Below the pieces are notes generated by a model. That model was not told where the DNA came from. It did no database searches and saw only the letters and a list, made by a program, of their open reading frames with translations. Below, piece by piece: positions 15,245-23,100 of a stretch of DNA of 58,450 bases (its first letter is position 1; each line of letters begins with the position of its first letter). Position numbers and translations under genes: made by a program. This DNA is from Chloroflexota bacterium (lineage in GTDB: Bacteria > Chloroflexota > Dehalococcoidia > Lucifugimonadales > Australimonadaceae). Where the stretch lies: positions 56,103 through 114,552 of the forward strand of contig JAPPHT010000009.1 of the NCBI GenBank assembly GCA_028874795.1, given 5' to 3'.

Positions 15245-16420
15245 TTGGCAGAGAACCGTCACAAGAAAGAAGTGCTGCTCGGCGACGAGCGGAACCGCCA
15301 GATGGCCGCCGTGCTGCGCTACGGCCCCTACGTTTTCCTCTCCAGTTCCGACGGCTACCGCGACATCGAGACGCAGCAGATCGACACAGAGCTGGACGGC
15401 CAGGCGATACCGCAGTGCAACAACGCCTACGGGCGGCAGGCGCGGCGCCTGGAGCAGGTGGGCTACGGCGGCGACGCGGCGGTGTGGATAGAGAACTTCA
15501 CGTCCGGTCAGTCCTGGCGCCTGGAACGGATGGCGACGTGGCCGGACCACTTCGGCGAGGAGGGGCACAAGCTCGCGGTCAGCTTCGGGGCGCAGTGCAA
15601 GATGGCGGGAGTGAACATGCTCACCGCCGTCGTCATGGCGATGACGCCCGATCTGGAACGGCAGGTGTTCGTGCACCAGCCCCACCGGGGGCGGGCGTCC
15701 CGCATCACGCGCTGCGGCGACTTCACCTACGTCATCGGCGTGCGCGGCCGCTCCAATCCGTTCACGGAGGAGGAGGCGGCCGAGGAGGTGCCTGAGCAGT
15801 TCAGCACGGAACTGTTCTACACCTACGAGTGGCTGCGGTCGCACCTGGAGAAGGGCGGCGGCAGTCTGGACGACCTCGTTCGGACGGACTGCGCGCTGAA
15901 GCGCATCGGCGACGTGGGGCCCTACTACGATCAGCTCAAGGAGCGCTTCGGCGGGAAGGTGCCGTTCGCGGCGTACTCGGTTGGGACGCTGCTCGGCGGC
16001 CGGGGCGTCATGGAGATCGGCGGCGTCGCCATCAACCCGGGCGGCGTGAAGGAGACGGCGTGGCTCGCCGAGGACCCGGACCGCGCCCAGGCCGTGCGCG
16101 CCAACGGGCTTGTGTTCGCCTCCGACGCGTCGGGTCTTGCAGACGAGCAGACCGGGGCGGTGAAGCAGGAACTGTACGGCGACCGCTCGGGCCAGGCGCG
16201 GCAGGCGCTGCGCCGTCTGGACGCGGCGCTCAACCGGTTCGACACGTCGCTGGAGAACGTGCTGCGGCTCGACGTCTTCCTCGACGACATCTATTTCGAG
16301 GACGAGTTCGTGGCGCTCGCGGCAGAGCACTGGGGCGGCGACCCGCCGACGATGAACGTCGTCGGCGTCGACCTGCACGGCAACGCCGAGGTCGAACTCT
16401 CCTGCATCGCGGGAGCGTAG
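15245..16420 (+). CDS. triple-domain RidA/YjgF-like protein
   Basis: RidA proteins hydrolyse reactive enamines and imines to ketones and ammonia. Most are about 130 aa with one domain. This one is 391 aa, and I see three RidA-like segments: roughly 1-135, 150-270 (ending GVMEIGGVAINP) and 275-391 (LVFASDASGL...MNVVGVDLHGNAEVELSCIAGA). The second and third carry the familiar pattern of a strand, a long helix (LRRLDAALNRFDTSLENV) and a C-terminal strand pair. It starts at TTG 15245, three bases after the amidohydrolase stop, with a G-rich stretch upstream. Since RidA normally acts as a trimer, one chain may make the whole trimer. Specificity is unknown. Confidence 0.75.
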   Translation: MAENRHKKEVLLGDERNRQMAAVLRYGPYVFLSSSDGYRDIETQQIDTELDGQAIPQCNNAYGRQARRLEQVGYGGDAAVWIENFTSGQSWRLERMATWPDHFGEEGHKLAVSFGAQCKMAGVNMLTAVVMAMTPDLERQVFVHQPHRGRASRITRCGDFTYVIGVRGRSNPFTEEEAAEEVPEQFSTELFYTYEWLRSHLEKGGGSLDDLVRTDCALKRIGDVGPYYDQLKERFGGKVPFAAYSVGTLLGGRGVMEIGGVAINPGGVKETAWLAEDPDRAQAVRANGLVFASDASGLADEQTGAVKQELYGDRSGQARQALRRLDAALNRFDTSLENVLRLDVFLDDIYFEDEFVALAAEHWGGDPPTMNVVGVDLHGNAEVELSCIAGA

Positions 16421-16423
16421 GGC

Positions 16424-16945
16424 ATGACCGAGGCGAAACCGGTCGCGGTCGGTGTCGAGGCGTCCGTCATCATGGCGGAGTTGCGCTCGCTGGGGATAGA
16501 CCACGTCATCTGCATCCCGGACTCGTACCAGAAGACGCTCATCGCCGCGTTGCAGGACGACCCTTCCATCCGTTTCATCACGGCCTGCACCGAGGACGAG
16601 GCGATGGGCATCAACGCCGGGCTGTACATGGGCGGGAAGAACCCGATGCTGGTCATCCAGAACAACGGCATCTTCGCGTCCATCAACACGATCAAGGCGA
16701 TACCGCTGGACGCACGTATCCCCACGTTCATCTTCGTGGGGCAGTTCCAGCGCGACCCGATGGTGGCCGTGGAGGAGAGCAGGTCCCGCGCTGTCCGCAT
16801 GGTGGAGCCGACGCTGGACACGTGGGGCGTGCCGCACTGGCGGCTGGAAGGGCCGGACGACATCGGCAACATCCGCGCCGCCTACGAGAAAGCACACGAG
16901 ACGATGGGCCCGGTGGCGCTCATCGTGGGAGCACCGACGCTGTAA
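16424..16945 (+). CDS. ThDP-dependent decarboxylase, alpha (PYR) subunit, sulfopyruvate decarboxylase-like
   Basis: This is the N-terminal half of a thiamine-diphosphate decarboxylase split over two genes, as in sulfopyruvate decarboxylase ComD/ComE; phosphonopyruvate decarboxylase is a fused relative. At 173 aa the protein carries the PYR domain: IDHVICIPDSYQK near residue 25, and Glu57/Glu59 in TACTEDEAMG, where the cofactor-activating glutamate sits. NPMLVIQNNGIFASINTIKAI follows. It starts three bases after the RidA gene, and the PP-domain partner begins two bases after its stop. The substrate is most likely a 2-oxo acid; sulfopyruvate itself is only one possibility. Confidence 0.8.
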   Translation: MTEAKPVAVGVEASVIMAELRSLGIDHVICIPDSYQKTLIAALQDDPSIRFITACTEDEAMGINAGLYMGGKNPMLVIQNNGIFASINTIKAIPLDARIPTFIFVGQFQRDPMVAVEESRSRAVRMVEPTLDTWGVPHWRLEGPDDIGNIRAAYEKAHETMGPVALIVGAPTL

Positions 16946-16947
16946 TC

Positions 16948-17511
16948 ATGGAACGCAACGAGGCCATAGAGATACTCGCGGAGGGGCGCGGCGACGCCGT
17001 GTCCGTCGTGACGATGCAATCGATATACCCGTGGCACCAGGCGGGGCAGGGCGAGATATTCCACGTTGACGCCTCGCAGTGCATGGGGAGCGCGTCGTCC
17101 ATCGGGCTGGGGCTCGCGATGGCGCGCCCCGACAAGAAGGTCATCGTCTTGGACGGCGACGGCAGCCTCCTGATGCAGTTGGGCTCGCTCGTCACCGTGG
17201 CGGGACAGTCGCCCGCGAACCTGTATCACTTCGTCTTCAACAACGGCCTGCACCAGAGCACGGGCAACCAGCCCCTGCCTGCGGTCGGCCGGTTCGACTG
17301 GGTGGGGCTGGCGAAGTCCTCGGGGTACGCCGACGCGCTCCGGTTGGAGGCGGCGGAGGACCTGCTGGAGCGTCTGCCGGACCTGCTGGCGATGACGGGC
17401 CCGGTGCTCATCGAGCTCGTCATCGAGCGCGAGGACCGCGACCCCCTGTGGGCAGGCGTGCCGATGTGGAAGCAGACCGCACTGCTGAAAGAGCAACTGG
17501 AGGCGTCATGA
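16948..17511 (+). CDS. ThDP-dependent decarboxylase, beta (PP) subunit, sulfopyruvate decarboxylase-like
   Basis: Cofactor-binding half of the split decarboxylase (187 aa). The ThDP/Mg motif is complete: GDGS at residues 70-73, followed 25 residues later by NN (98-99). CMGSASSIGLGLAMARPDKK upstream is typical of the PP domain. ATG 16948 begins two bases after the alpha-subunit stop. The coding frame extends far upstream only as antisense-free overlap with other genes, so this start is clear. The stop overlaps the amidase start by four bases (ATGA), indicating translational coupling. Confidence 0.85.
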   Translation: MERNEAIEILAEGRGDAVSVVTMQSIYPWHQAGQGEIFHVDASQCMGSASSIGLGLAMARPDKKVIVLDGDGSLLMQLGSLVTVAGQSPANLYHFVFNNGLHQSTGNQPLPAVGRFDWVGLAKSSGYADALRLEAAEDLLERLPDLLAMTGPVLIELVIEREDRDPLWAGVPMWKQTALLKEQLEAS

Positions 17512-18926
17512 CCGACGGAGGATTCTGGCGGCTCTCCGCCACGGAACTGCTCGATGGCTACCGCAGGCGGGACTTCTCGCCGGTGGAGGTTACGCGCGAG
17601 GTGTTCGAGCGCATCGAACGCATCGACCCGAAGCTGAGCGCGTTCCTCGCAGTGAACACGGACGATGCGATGCGGGCCGCTGAAGCGGCAGAGGCGGCGT
17701 GGCTCGGCTCCGGTGAGCGCGGACTGCTGTGCGGCGTACCGATATCGCTGAAGGACAGCATCGAGATGGGGGGCCATCCGACGACGTACGGATCGCTGGC
17801 ATTCGTCGACAACCGGCAACCGGACTCGGAGTTAGCGCGGCGCATCCGGCGCGAGGGCGGCGTGCTCATCGGCAAGACGAACCTGCCGGAGTTCGCCCTG
17901 CACGGGGCGGTGGACAACCGCATCAGCCCGCCGGGGCGCAACCCGTGGAACCTGGACCACACGTGCGGCGGCTCCAGCGGCGGAGCGGGCGCGCAGGTGG
18001 CGGCCGGCCTCGGGCCGCTCGCCATCGGCACGGACTCGGGCGGGTCGATACGGATGCCCGCGGCGATCAACGGCATATTCGGCATCAAGCCGACGTACCA
18101 GCGCATGCCGTCCGTCCAGACGTGGCGCGCGGCGCCCGGACGTTCGCACAACGGTCCGATGACGCGTACGGTGCGCGACGCCGCGCTGGCTCTGCAGGCG
18201 CTCGCGGGGTACGACCCGCGCGACGGCGAGTCCAACCTGCCGCCGGTGAGCGATTACTTCGCGTTCGCGTCGGGCGACCTGCGCGGGCTGCGCGTTGCGG
18301 TGAGCTACGACTTCGGCAGGGGCTTCCCGATGGACGGCGAGGCGCTGGAGCTCGTGCGGGACACGGCGCGCTTCTTCGAGGACGCCGGCTGCATCGTCAC
18401 CGAGGCCGACCCGCCGACGATCGACGAGCCGGAGGAGTTGGAGCCGGGCGTTTGGGCATACTCGGGCGACCACTACGCAGCCGCGGAGGCGATGATCCCC
18501 GGCTTCCTTGAAAAGCACCTGGACGACCTGAGCCCCGTCGCACGTCCGGTGTACGAGGCGGGGCCGCGCGCGAAGGCCTGGCAGTACCGGCGCATCATCC
18601 GTCGTAACCGCGGGTACGGCCTGCGGATGCAGGAGTGGTTCCGCAACTACGACCTGCTGCTGAGCCCGGAGATGGGCCCTGCCCAGCGTATAGCCGACGT
18701 GCGGGTTTCGGACCGGTCGCGGCCGCCGCAGAGCTTCAACACGCCGTTCAACCACGCGTACAACCCGGCCGCCGCCGTGCCCGCGGGATTCCACTCGAGC
18801 GGGCTGCCGCTCTCGGTGCAGATCGTGGGACGTCTCTACGACGACGTTGGCGTGCTGCGGGCGTCGGCGGCGCTGGAGCGCGCCCGCCCATGGGGGCACC
18901 ACTGGCCGGAGTTAGCGGAGGGCTAG
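17508..18926 (+). CDS. amidase (amidase signature family)
   Basis: Hydrolyses an amide to carboxylate and ammonia. The protein is 472 aa with a complete Ser-cisSer-Lys triad: Lys82 in PISLKDS, and the two serines in GGSSGG and TDSGGSIR around residues 158-182. The family opening SATELLDGYRRRDFSPVEV is clear. The C-terminal part, LPLSVQIVGRLYDD, is also typical. It overlaps the decarboxylase gene by four bases and ends the operon. Its stop codon shares a CTAG with the stop of the convergent hicB-like gene. The substrate is unknown; from context, it may release the acid that the rest of the operon degrades. Confidence 0.9.
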   Translation: MTDGGFWRLSATELLDGYRRRDFSPVEVTREVFERIERIDPKLSAFLAVNTDDAMRAAEAAEAAWLGSGERGLLCGVPISLKDSIEMGGHPTTYGSLAFVDNRQPDSELARRIRREGGVLIGKTNLPEFALHGAVDNRISPPGRNPWNLDHTCGGSSGGAGAQVAAGLGPLAIGTDSGGSIRMPAAINGIFGIKPTYQRMPSVQTWRAAPGRSHNGPMTRTVRDAALALQALAGYDPRDGESNLPPVSDYFAFASGDLRGLRVAVSYDFGRGFPMDGEALELVRDTARFFEDAGCIVTEADPPTIDEPEELEPGVWAYSGDHYAAAEAMIPGFLEKHLDDLSPVARPVYEAGPRAKAWQYRRIIRRNRGYGLRMQEWFRNYDLLLSPEMGPAQRIADVRVSDRSRPPQSFNTPFNHAYNPAAAVPAGFHSSGLPLSVQIVGRLYDDVGVLRASAALERARPWGHHWPELAEG

Positions 18927-19129
18927 GCTTCCACGAGGGCGGTGGTGCGCGTCGGTTCGGGGATGGGGTCGCCGTATTCCCGCATCAGCTCCAGGTGGAG
19001 GACGACAGCCTCGCGTATCAGCGTCTCGGTCTCCTCGTACGTGTCACCAGCGGCAATACAGCCGGGCAGGTCGGGCAGGTAGGCACCGTAGCTGGTGGGG
19101 CCTTTTTCGATGATGGCGACGTATTGCAT
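18923..19129 (-). CDS. HicB-family protein, solitary
   Basis: Small (68 aa) protein with the HicB partial RNase H fold: MQYVAIIEKGP, GAYLPDLPGCIAAGDT, then a helix ETLIREAVVLHLELM. It lacks the C-terminal DNA-binding extension of full antitoxins. ATG 19129 begins the conserved fold; upstream codons look non-coding. It sits 90 bases downstream of the hicA-hicB pair on the same strand and has no toxin gene of its own. It may be a second antitoxin copy or a decoy. Confidence 0.75.
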   Translation of the reverse strand: MQYVAIIEKGPTSYGAYLPDLPGCIAAGDTYEETETLIREAVVLHLELMREYGDPIPEPTRTTALVEA

Positions 19130-19219
19130 GGATCCTCTGTTCACCCACCAGTTCACTTCACCCGCATCTTACGCGCTGTAGGCGTCGCGGGTTAAGGGAT
19201 GTGAGCGTGGTGCTCGCCG

Positions 19220-19564
19220 TCAACCGGTCTTAGCGGTGTCCGGGACGGCGACCTCTATCTCCACCATCTGAAACGTGGTCGATAGCACGGGTGCGGGTTC
19301 ACCGAACTCGGCGTAGGAACGCAGGACGTCGTCCGGGAGCGGTTCGTTGTGGTGGGCGATGGCATCGTCGATGGACATCGCCGGTTCGGGAAGCAGCTCA
19401 CCCTGCTCCAGCAGGTCCTCGATGTGGAACGCGAGAGCTTCATTGATCATGGCCTGGATCTCGCCCCAGGTCTTGCCGGTGCTGATGCAGCCCGGCACGT
19501 CCGGCACGTATGCGCCATAGTTGTTGGGCATCTGCTGGAAAACGACGGCGTAGCGCAGCTTCAT
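19220..19564 (-). CDS. hicB: HicB antitoxin
   Basis: Antitoxin of a HicAB module (114 aa). The N-terminal HicB fold is clear (RYAVVFQQ, GAYVPDVPGCISTG, then EIQAMINEALAFHIEDLL). About 50 further residues probably bind the toxin or DNA. ATG 19564 overlaps the end of hicA by four bases, the usual coupled arrangement. The longer frame reaching 19849 overlaps all of hicA and is not used. HicB would neutralise HicA and repress the operon promoter. Confidence 0.83.
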   Translation of the reverse strand: MKLRYAVVFQQMPNNYGAYVPDVPGCISTGKTWGEIQAMINEALAFHIEDLLEQGELLPEPAMSIDDAIAHHNEPLPDDVLRSYAEFGEPAPVLSTTFQMVEIEVAVPDTAKTG

Positions 19565-19764
19565 CGCTTGCCCTCCGTGAGCCCCGCCTGTTTCATGATG
19601 CTCCTCCAGAGCCTCGGTTCCACGTCTTCCCCGAGGTGCCCGGGTATGGTCACAGTCCCTAGTTTGACAGGGTGATGGTAGTGCCGGTGGCTGCCCCGCG
19701 TACGCACATGGTACCACCCGTCGCGTTCGACGAGGCGGATGGCATCCCTCACCTTTGGCGGCAT
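19561..19764 (-). CDS. hicA: HicA mRNA interferase toxin
   Basis: Small toxin with a double-stranded-RNA-binding-like fold that cleaves mRNA. At 67 aa it is typical. The catalytic His26 lies in RTRGSHRHY, the core HicA signature, and PGHLGEDVEP follows in the expected strand-helix position. ATG 19764 is chosen because the family begins near PPKVRDAIRLVERDGW. It precedes hicB with a four-base overlap. Confidence 0.87.
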   Translation of the reverse strand: MPPKVRDAIRLVERDGWYHVRTRGSHRHYHHPVKLGTVTIPGHLGEDVEPRLWRSIMKQAGLTEGKR

Positions 19765-19870
19765 ACCGTTCGTGCTCCCCGATGTCTTGAGTGACTCGCA
19801 CGAGCACGCTACGGATACTGGCAAGCACGGCGCAAGGAGCAGATGTCACACGTCTATTCCCTTAGGCTGC

Positions 19871-19905
19871 GAGATTCCCGTTTTCTCGGGAATGACGGAA
19901 TGGCG
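19871..19905. repeat. REP-like palindromic element
   Basis: ATTCCCG and CGGGAAT arms around TTTTCT, followed by GACGGAATGG. The right arm and flank match the copies at 12018 and 13898. It lies between hicA and the next minus-strand gene, so it separates two transcription units. Confidence 0.65.
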
Positions 19906-19916
19906 TAGGATCGGGA

Positions 19917-20780
19917 TCAGCCGCCGAGGTAGGCGTCGCGGGCGGAGCGGTAGTCGGCGGCGCCGGTGGCGGCGGCCATCATCTCCGGGGTCGGTTCGCG
20001 GTCGGCGAGCTCGGCGGAGGGCGCGCCGGACGCCTGGTGCGCGAGCGATTCGTAGACGGTGCGGACGGTCTGGGTGAAGGTGCCGTGGCCACGCAGCACG
20101 ATCTTCACGCCGTAAGGCGCGAGGATGTCGAAGGTCAGCGACTCCGGCGTGCTGCCGAGCATGAAGGGCAGGTCCGTGACGGCGCGTACGGCCTCCAGGT
20201 GGGCCTCCTCCCGCACGCCCATCAGGAAGATGCCGTCCACGCCGGTCTCGCTATAGGCGGCGGCACGCTCGACCGCGTCGTCGAGGCTCGTAGCGTTGAT
20301 GGCGTGCGTGCGCCCGAGGATGACGGTCGCATCGTCCTGGCGGGCCGCGACCGCGGCGCGCAGCTTGCCGGTCATCTCGTCGAGCGGGATGAGCTCCTCC
20401 TTGCCGCCTGAACCGTAGCGGCTGGGGAGCGACGTGTCCTCGATGGTCATGCCGCTGGCGCCGGCGTCCTCCAGCTCGCGAATGGTGCGCATGACGTTCA
20501 GCGCGTTTCCGTAGCCATTGTCGGCGTCGATCATTTGGCTGATGTCGGATGCGCGGGTGATGCGGCGGACCTGGTCCGCGAGCTCGGTGAGGGTCATGAC
20601 TGCGACGTCCGGCGCGCCGAGGATGACGGCGCTTGCGATGGAGCCGCCGAGCATGCCGACCTCGAAGCCGAGAGCGTAGGCGGTACGCGACGAGACGGGG
20701 TCGAACACGGATGCGGGACGGATGCAGCCTTCGCGTTGGAGGTAGTCGCGCAGGCGTCGTCGTCGGTCGGTAACGTGCAT
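19917..20780 (-). CDS. isocitrate lyase/PEP mutase superfamily lyase, probably oxaloacetate decarboxylase-like
   Basis: Mg-dependent (beta/alpha)8 enzyme acting on 2-oxo or hydroxy acids. The protein is 287 aa. The metal-binding segment DADNGYGN spans residues 85-92, and ASGMTIEDTSLPSRYGS follows, as in the PA4872-type oxaloacetate decarboxylase group. The KRCGH-type catalytic loop of isocitrate lyase is absent, so true isocitrate lyase is unlikely. ATG 20780 has AGGAG six bases upstream and is preferred over ATG 20798. It stands alone between hicA and the divergent ABC transporter genes. Confidence 0.8.
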   Translation of the reverse strand: MHVTDRRRRLRDYLQREGCIRPASVFDPVSSRTAYALGFEVGMLGGSIASAVILGAPDVAVMTLTELADQVRRITRASDISQMIDADNGYGNALNVMRTIRELEDAGASGMTIEDTSLPSRYGSGGKEELIPLDEMTGKLRAAVAARQDDATVILGRTHAINATSLDDAVERAAAYSETGVDGIFLMGVREEAHLEAVRAVTDLPFMLGSTPESLTFDILAPYGVKIVLRGHGTFTQTVRTVYESLAHQASGAPSAELADREPTPEMMAAATGAADYRSARDAYLGG

Positions 20781-21235
20781 GGCTGGCTCCTGTGACATCG
20801 GCCCGTTGCGCGGTCGCGGGGGAGGCCGGTAGGTTGGTTCAAGGGGCGATGATAGACCATCGCAAAGAGACGGGTCCCGGACGGTCCACCCCCATCCTGT
20901 CCACCCCGTTGATTGTCTGGACTGGCGACACGCGCTCTCTCGCGGCCGCGCCCCCACCGCGTACGCTGGTGGACAACAGCGCATCGCCGGAGGTCCGCGC
21001 GTATGTCGTGGCGGAGGAAAGGCCGTCAGGAGTGAAATGGCGCACTTTGGCCCACTTTGGCGCACCTTGATCGATAAGGGACGCGCCACTCACGCCTGCG
21101 CAGAGCATCGGCAGGAGTGGACGCGGGGCGCCAGCACGGGCCGGAAGTCCCCGGGAGGCGCTTCGGCTCCGTCTCCGGCTGCGCTCGCCATGACAGGCGT
21201 AGGCTACAGTGTTATCATAGGGAGCGAGAGGCAGG
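20781..21235. other. Divergent intergenic region without a gene
   Basis: 455 bases between a minus-strand lyase and a plus-strand ABC transporter. No reading frame here looks coding. It must hold promoters for both sides, but I see no convincing -35/-10 pair. The only structure noted is a 10-bp direct repeat at 21041-21070. Confidence 0.6.
21041..21070 (+). repeat. Three tandem 10-bp repeats
   Basis: CGCACTTTGG, CCCACTTTGG and CGCACCTTGA follow each other without spacing. One-turn helical spacing would suit cooperative protein binding, or it may be chance. It lies about 165 bases upstream of the ABC ATPase start. Confidence 0.45.
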
Positions 21236-22228
21236 ATGGCACAGACGAACTACGCGATAGAAGCGACAGAGATATACAGGCGATTCGGCGAGGTACGCGC
21301 CGTGGAGGGCGTCAGCCTCGCGGTGAGTCCGGGCGAGATATACGGTTTCCTTGGCCCGAACGGGGCGGGGAAGACCACCGCACTCAGGATGCTGACGACG
21401 TTGCTGCTGCCCTCGAGCGGTAGCGCGACGGTTGCCGGGTTCGACGTGGTGTCGGAGGCGGTGCAGGTCCGGCTGAAGATCGGGACTGCGCTGCAGGAAG
21501 TAGGTTTGGACCCGAAGCAGAGCGGCCTGGAGTTGCTGCGCCTGCAGGGCGCGCTCTACGGCCTCTCCCGCAGAGAGACGAGTCGCCGCATCGAGGAGCT
21601 CGAACACCTCGTGGACATCGGCGACGCGATGGGCCGCCTCATCGGGACGTACTCCGGCGGCATGAAGCGCCGGCTCGACCTCGCGGCGTCGCTGATCCAC
21701 GCGCCGGAGGTACTGTTCCTCGACGAACCGACGACGGGGCTCGACCCCATCAGCCGCTCTCGCGTGTGGGACTACGTTCGCGCCATCAACCGGGAGATGG
21801 GCGTGACTATCTTCCTGACGACGCAGTACCTGGAGGAGGCGGACGCCCTCGCTGAGCGGGTCGGCATCATCAACCACGGCGTGCTGTCCGCGGAGGGCAC
21901 TCCCGCGGAGCTCAAACGCTCGGTCGGGTCCGACGTGATCGTTGCGCACGTGAGCGAGCCGGAGCAAGGCCGCGCCGCTCTGGAGCGCTTGCGGTCCGTC
22001 CAGCATGTGGACGTCTACGAGAACGAGATCTCCATCTCCACCGCGAACGGCGCTGCGTTGATCAGCGACGTTGCGCTCGCGCTCAACCAGGCGGGGGTGA
22101 CGGTGAACTCGCTTACGCTGCGCACGCCGACGCTTGACGACGTGTTCCTGCAGATCACGGGAGCACGCATGGAGGCGGAGGCGGAAGACTCCACGCGCGA
22201 CATCGAGCCGCAGGGGGTGGCCTCGTGA
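21236..22228 (+). CDS. ABC exporter ATPase (DrrA-like)
   Basis: ATP-binding subunit of an ABC-2 type exporter (330 aa). Walker A is GPNGAGKTT near residue 40, the signature motif is YSGGMKRRL near 141, Walker B is VLFLDEPTTGLDP near 161, and the H-loop position reads TTQYLEE. It has Gln instead of the more common His, as in DrrA-type exporters. About 90 C-terminal residues follow the core. ATG 21236 has GAGAGG upstream. It overlaps the permease gene by four bases (GTGA). The substrate is unknown; drugs or lipids are usual for this group. Confidence 0.92.
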   Translation: MAQTNYAIEATEIYRRFGEVRAVEGVSLAVSPGEIYGFLGPNGAGKTTALRMLTTLLLPSSGSATVAGFDVVSEAVQVRLKIGTALQEVGLDPKQSGLELLRLQGALYGLSRRETSRRIEELEHLVDIGDAMGRLIGTYSGGMKRRLDLAASLIHAPEVLFLDEPTTGLDPISRSRVWDYVRAINREMGVTIFLTTQYLEEADALAERVGIINHGVLSAEGTPAELKRSVGSDVIVAHVSEPEQGRAALERLRSVQHVDVYENEISISTANGAALISDVALALNQAGVTVNSLTLRTPTLDDVFLQITGARMEAEAEDSTRDIEPQGVAS

Positions 22229-23043
22229 CCACGGCGACGCGCTCCATCACGCCGGTGACGGCGCGCCGCGCCGGGTTCCTGCGCGACGTGATGAGCCTCG
22301 GCGGGCGAGCGTTGCGCTCCATCCCGCGCGACGTGGAGACGCTCGTCCCCGCACTCATCATTCCGGTCTTCTTCTTCATCATCAACGTCGGAGCACTGCA
22401 GGATCTGACGGAGATATCCGATGGAGCGGCTGCAGCCGGGTTTGACTACAAGGCGTTCCAGATACCGGTGGCCATCCTGTTCGCCGTGACCGGGCTGAGC
22501 CGCGCGAACATACTGGTGCTGGACATCCAGAACGGCTACTTCGACCGGCTGGCGCTGTCGCCGGTGAACCGCCTGGCGATGCTGCTGGGGTTCATGGTGG
22601 CGGACATGGCGCTCGCAGTGGCGATGTCGGTGCCGGTGTTCGTGCTCGCGTTCGCGATAGGGGTGGACTTCGTGACGGGCCTGCCCGGCATCGTTGCGCT
22701 GCTGGTGCTCACGGTCATCTGGGCGATCGTCTACAACGGCTTCCCGTACGCCATCGCCCTGAAAACGGGCAATCCCGCGGCGGTGAACTCCAGCTTCATC
22801 ATCTTCTTCCCGGTCGTGTTTCTGAGCCCGGTCTTCGTCCCCCAGGAGGCGATGACCGGCTGGATGGAGACCATCGTCCGGTACAACCCGGTGACGTACC
22901 TGTTGCGTGGCATGCGCTCGCTCATCAGCGACGGCTGGGTGCCGGAAGACATCTTCGTCGCGCTGCTCGGCATCGCGATCATCGGGGTAGTCACGATACC
23001 GCTGGCGACGCTGGCGCTGCTGGGCCGGGTCCGGAGGTCGTAG
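22225..23043 (+). CDS. ABC-2 type exporter permease (DrrB-like)
   Basis: Membrane partner of the ATPase just upstream (272 aa, GTG start, four-base overlap). Six hydrophobic segments are visible, beginning with LVPALIIPVFFFIINVGAL. The ABC-2 signature region GFPYAIALKTGNPAAVNSSFIIFFP is followed by FVPQEAMTGWMETIVRYNPVTYL, the typical end of DrrB-like permeases. It should homodimerise with two ATPase copies in the cytoplasmic membrane. Confidence 0.9.
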   Translation: MTTATRSITPVTARRAGFLRDVMSLGGRALRSIPRDVETLVPALIIPVFFFIINVGALQDLTEISDGAAAAGFDYKAFQIPVAILFAVTGLSRANILVLDIQNGYFDRLALSPVNRLAMLLGFMVADMALAVAMSVPVFVLAFAIGVDFVTGLPGIVALLVLTVIWAIVYNGFPYAIALKTGNPAAVNSSFIIFFPVVFLSPVFVPQEAMTGWMETIVRYNPVTYLLRGMRSLISDGWVPEDIFVALLGIAIIGVVTIPLATLALLGRVRRS

Positions 23044-23100
23044 GGGCCTCCTTCAGTTCCGGGAACGACGGATGGTGGGGGCGTGTATGGTAGGGGCCTC

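Noticed and set aside
19917-20780. True isocitrate lyase or methylisocitrate lyase
   Set aside because: The catalytic Cys loop of those enzymes is missing, and the protein is closer in size and motifs to oxaloacetate decarboxylase-type members.
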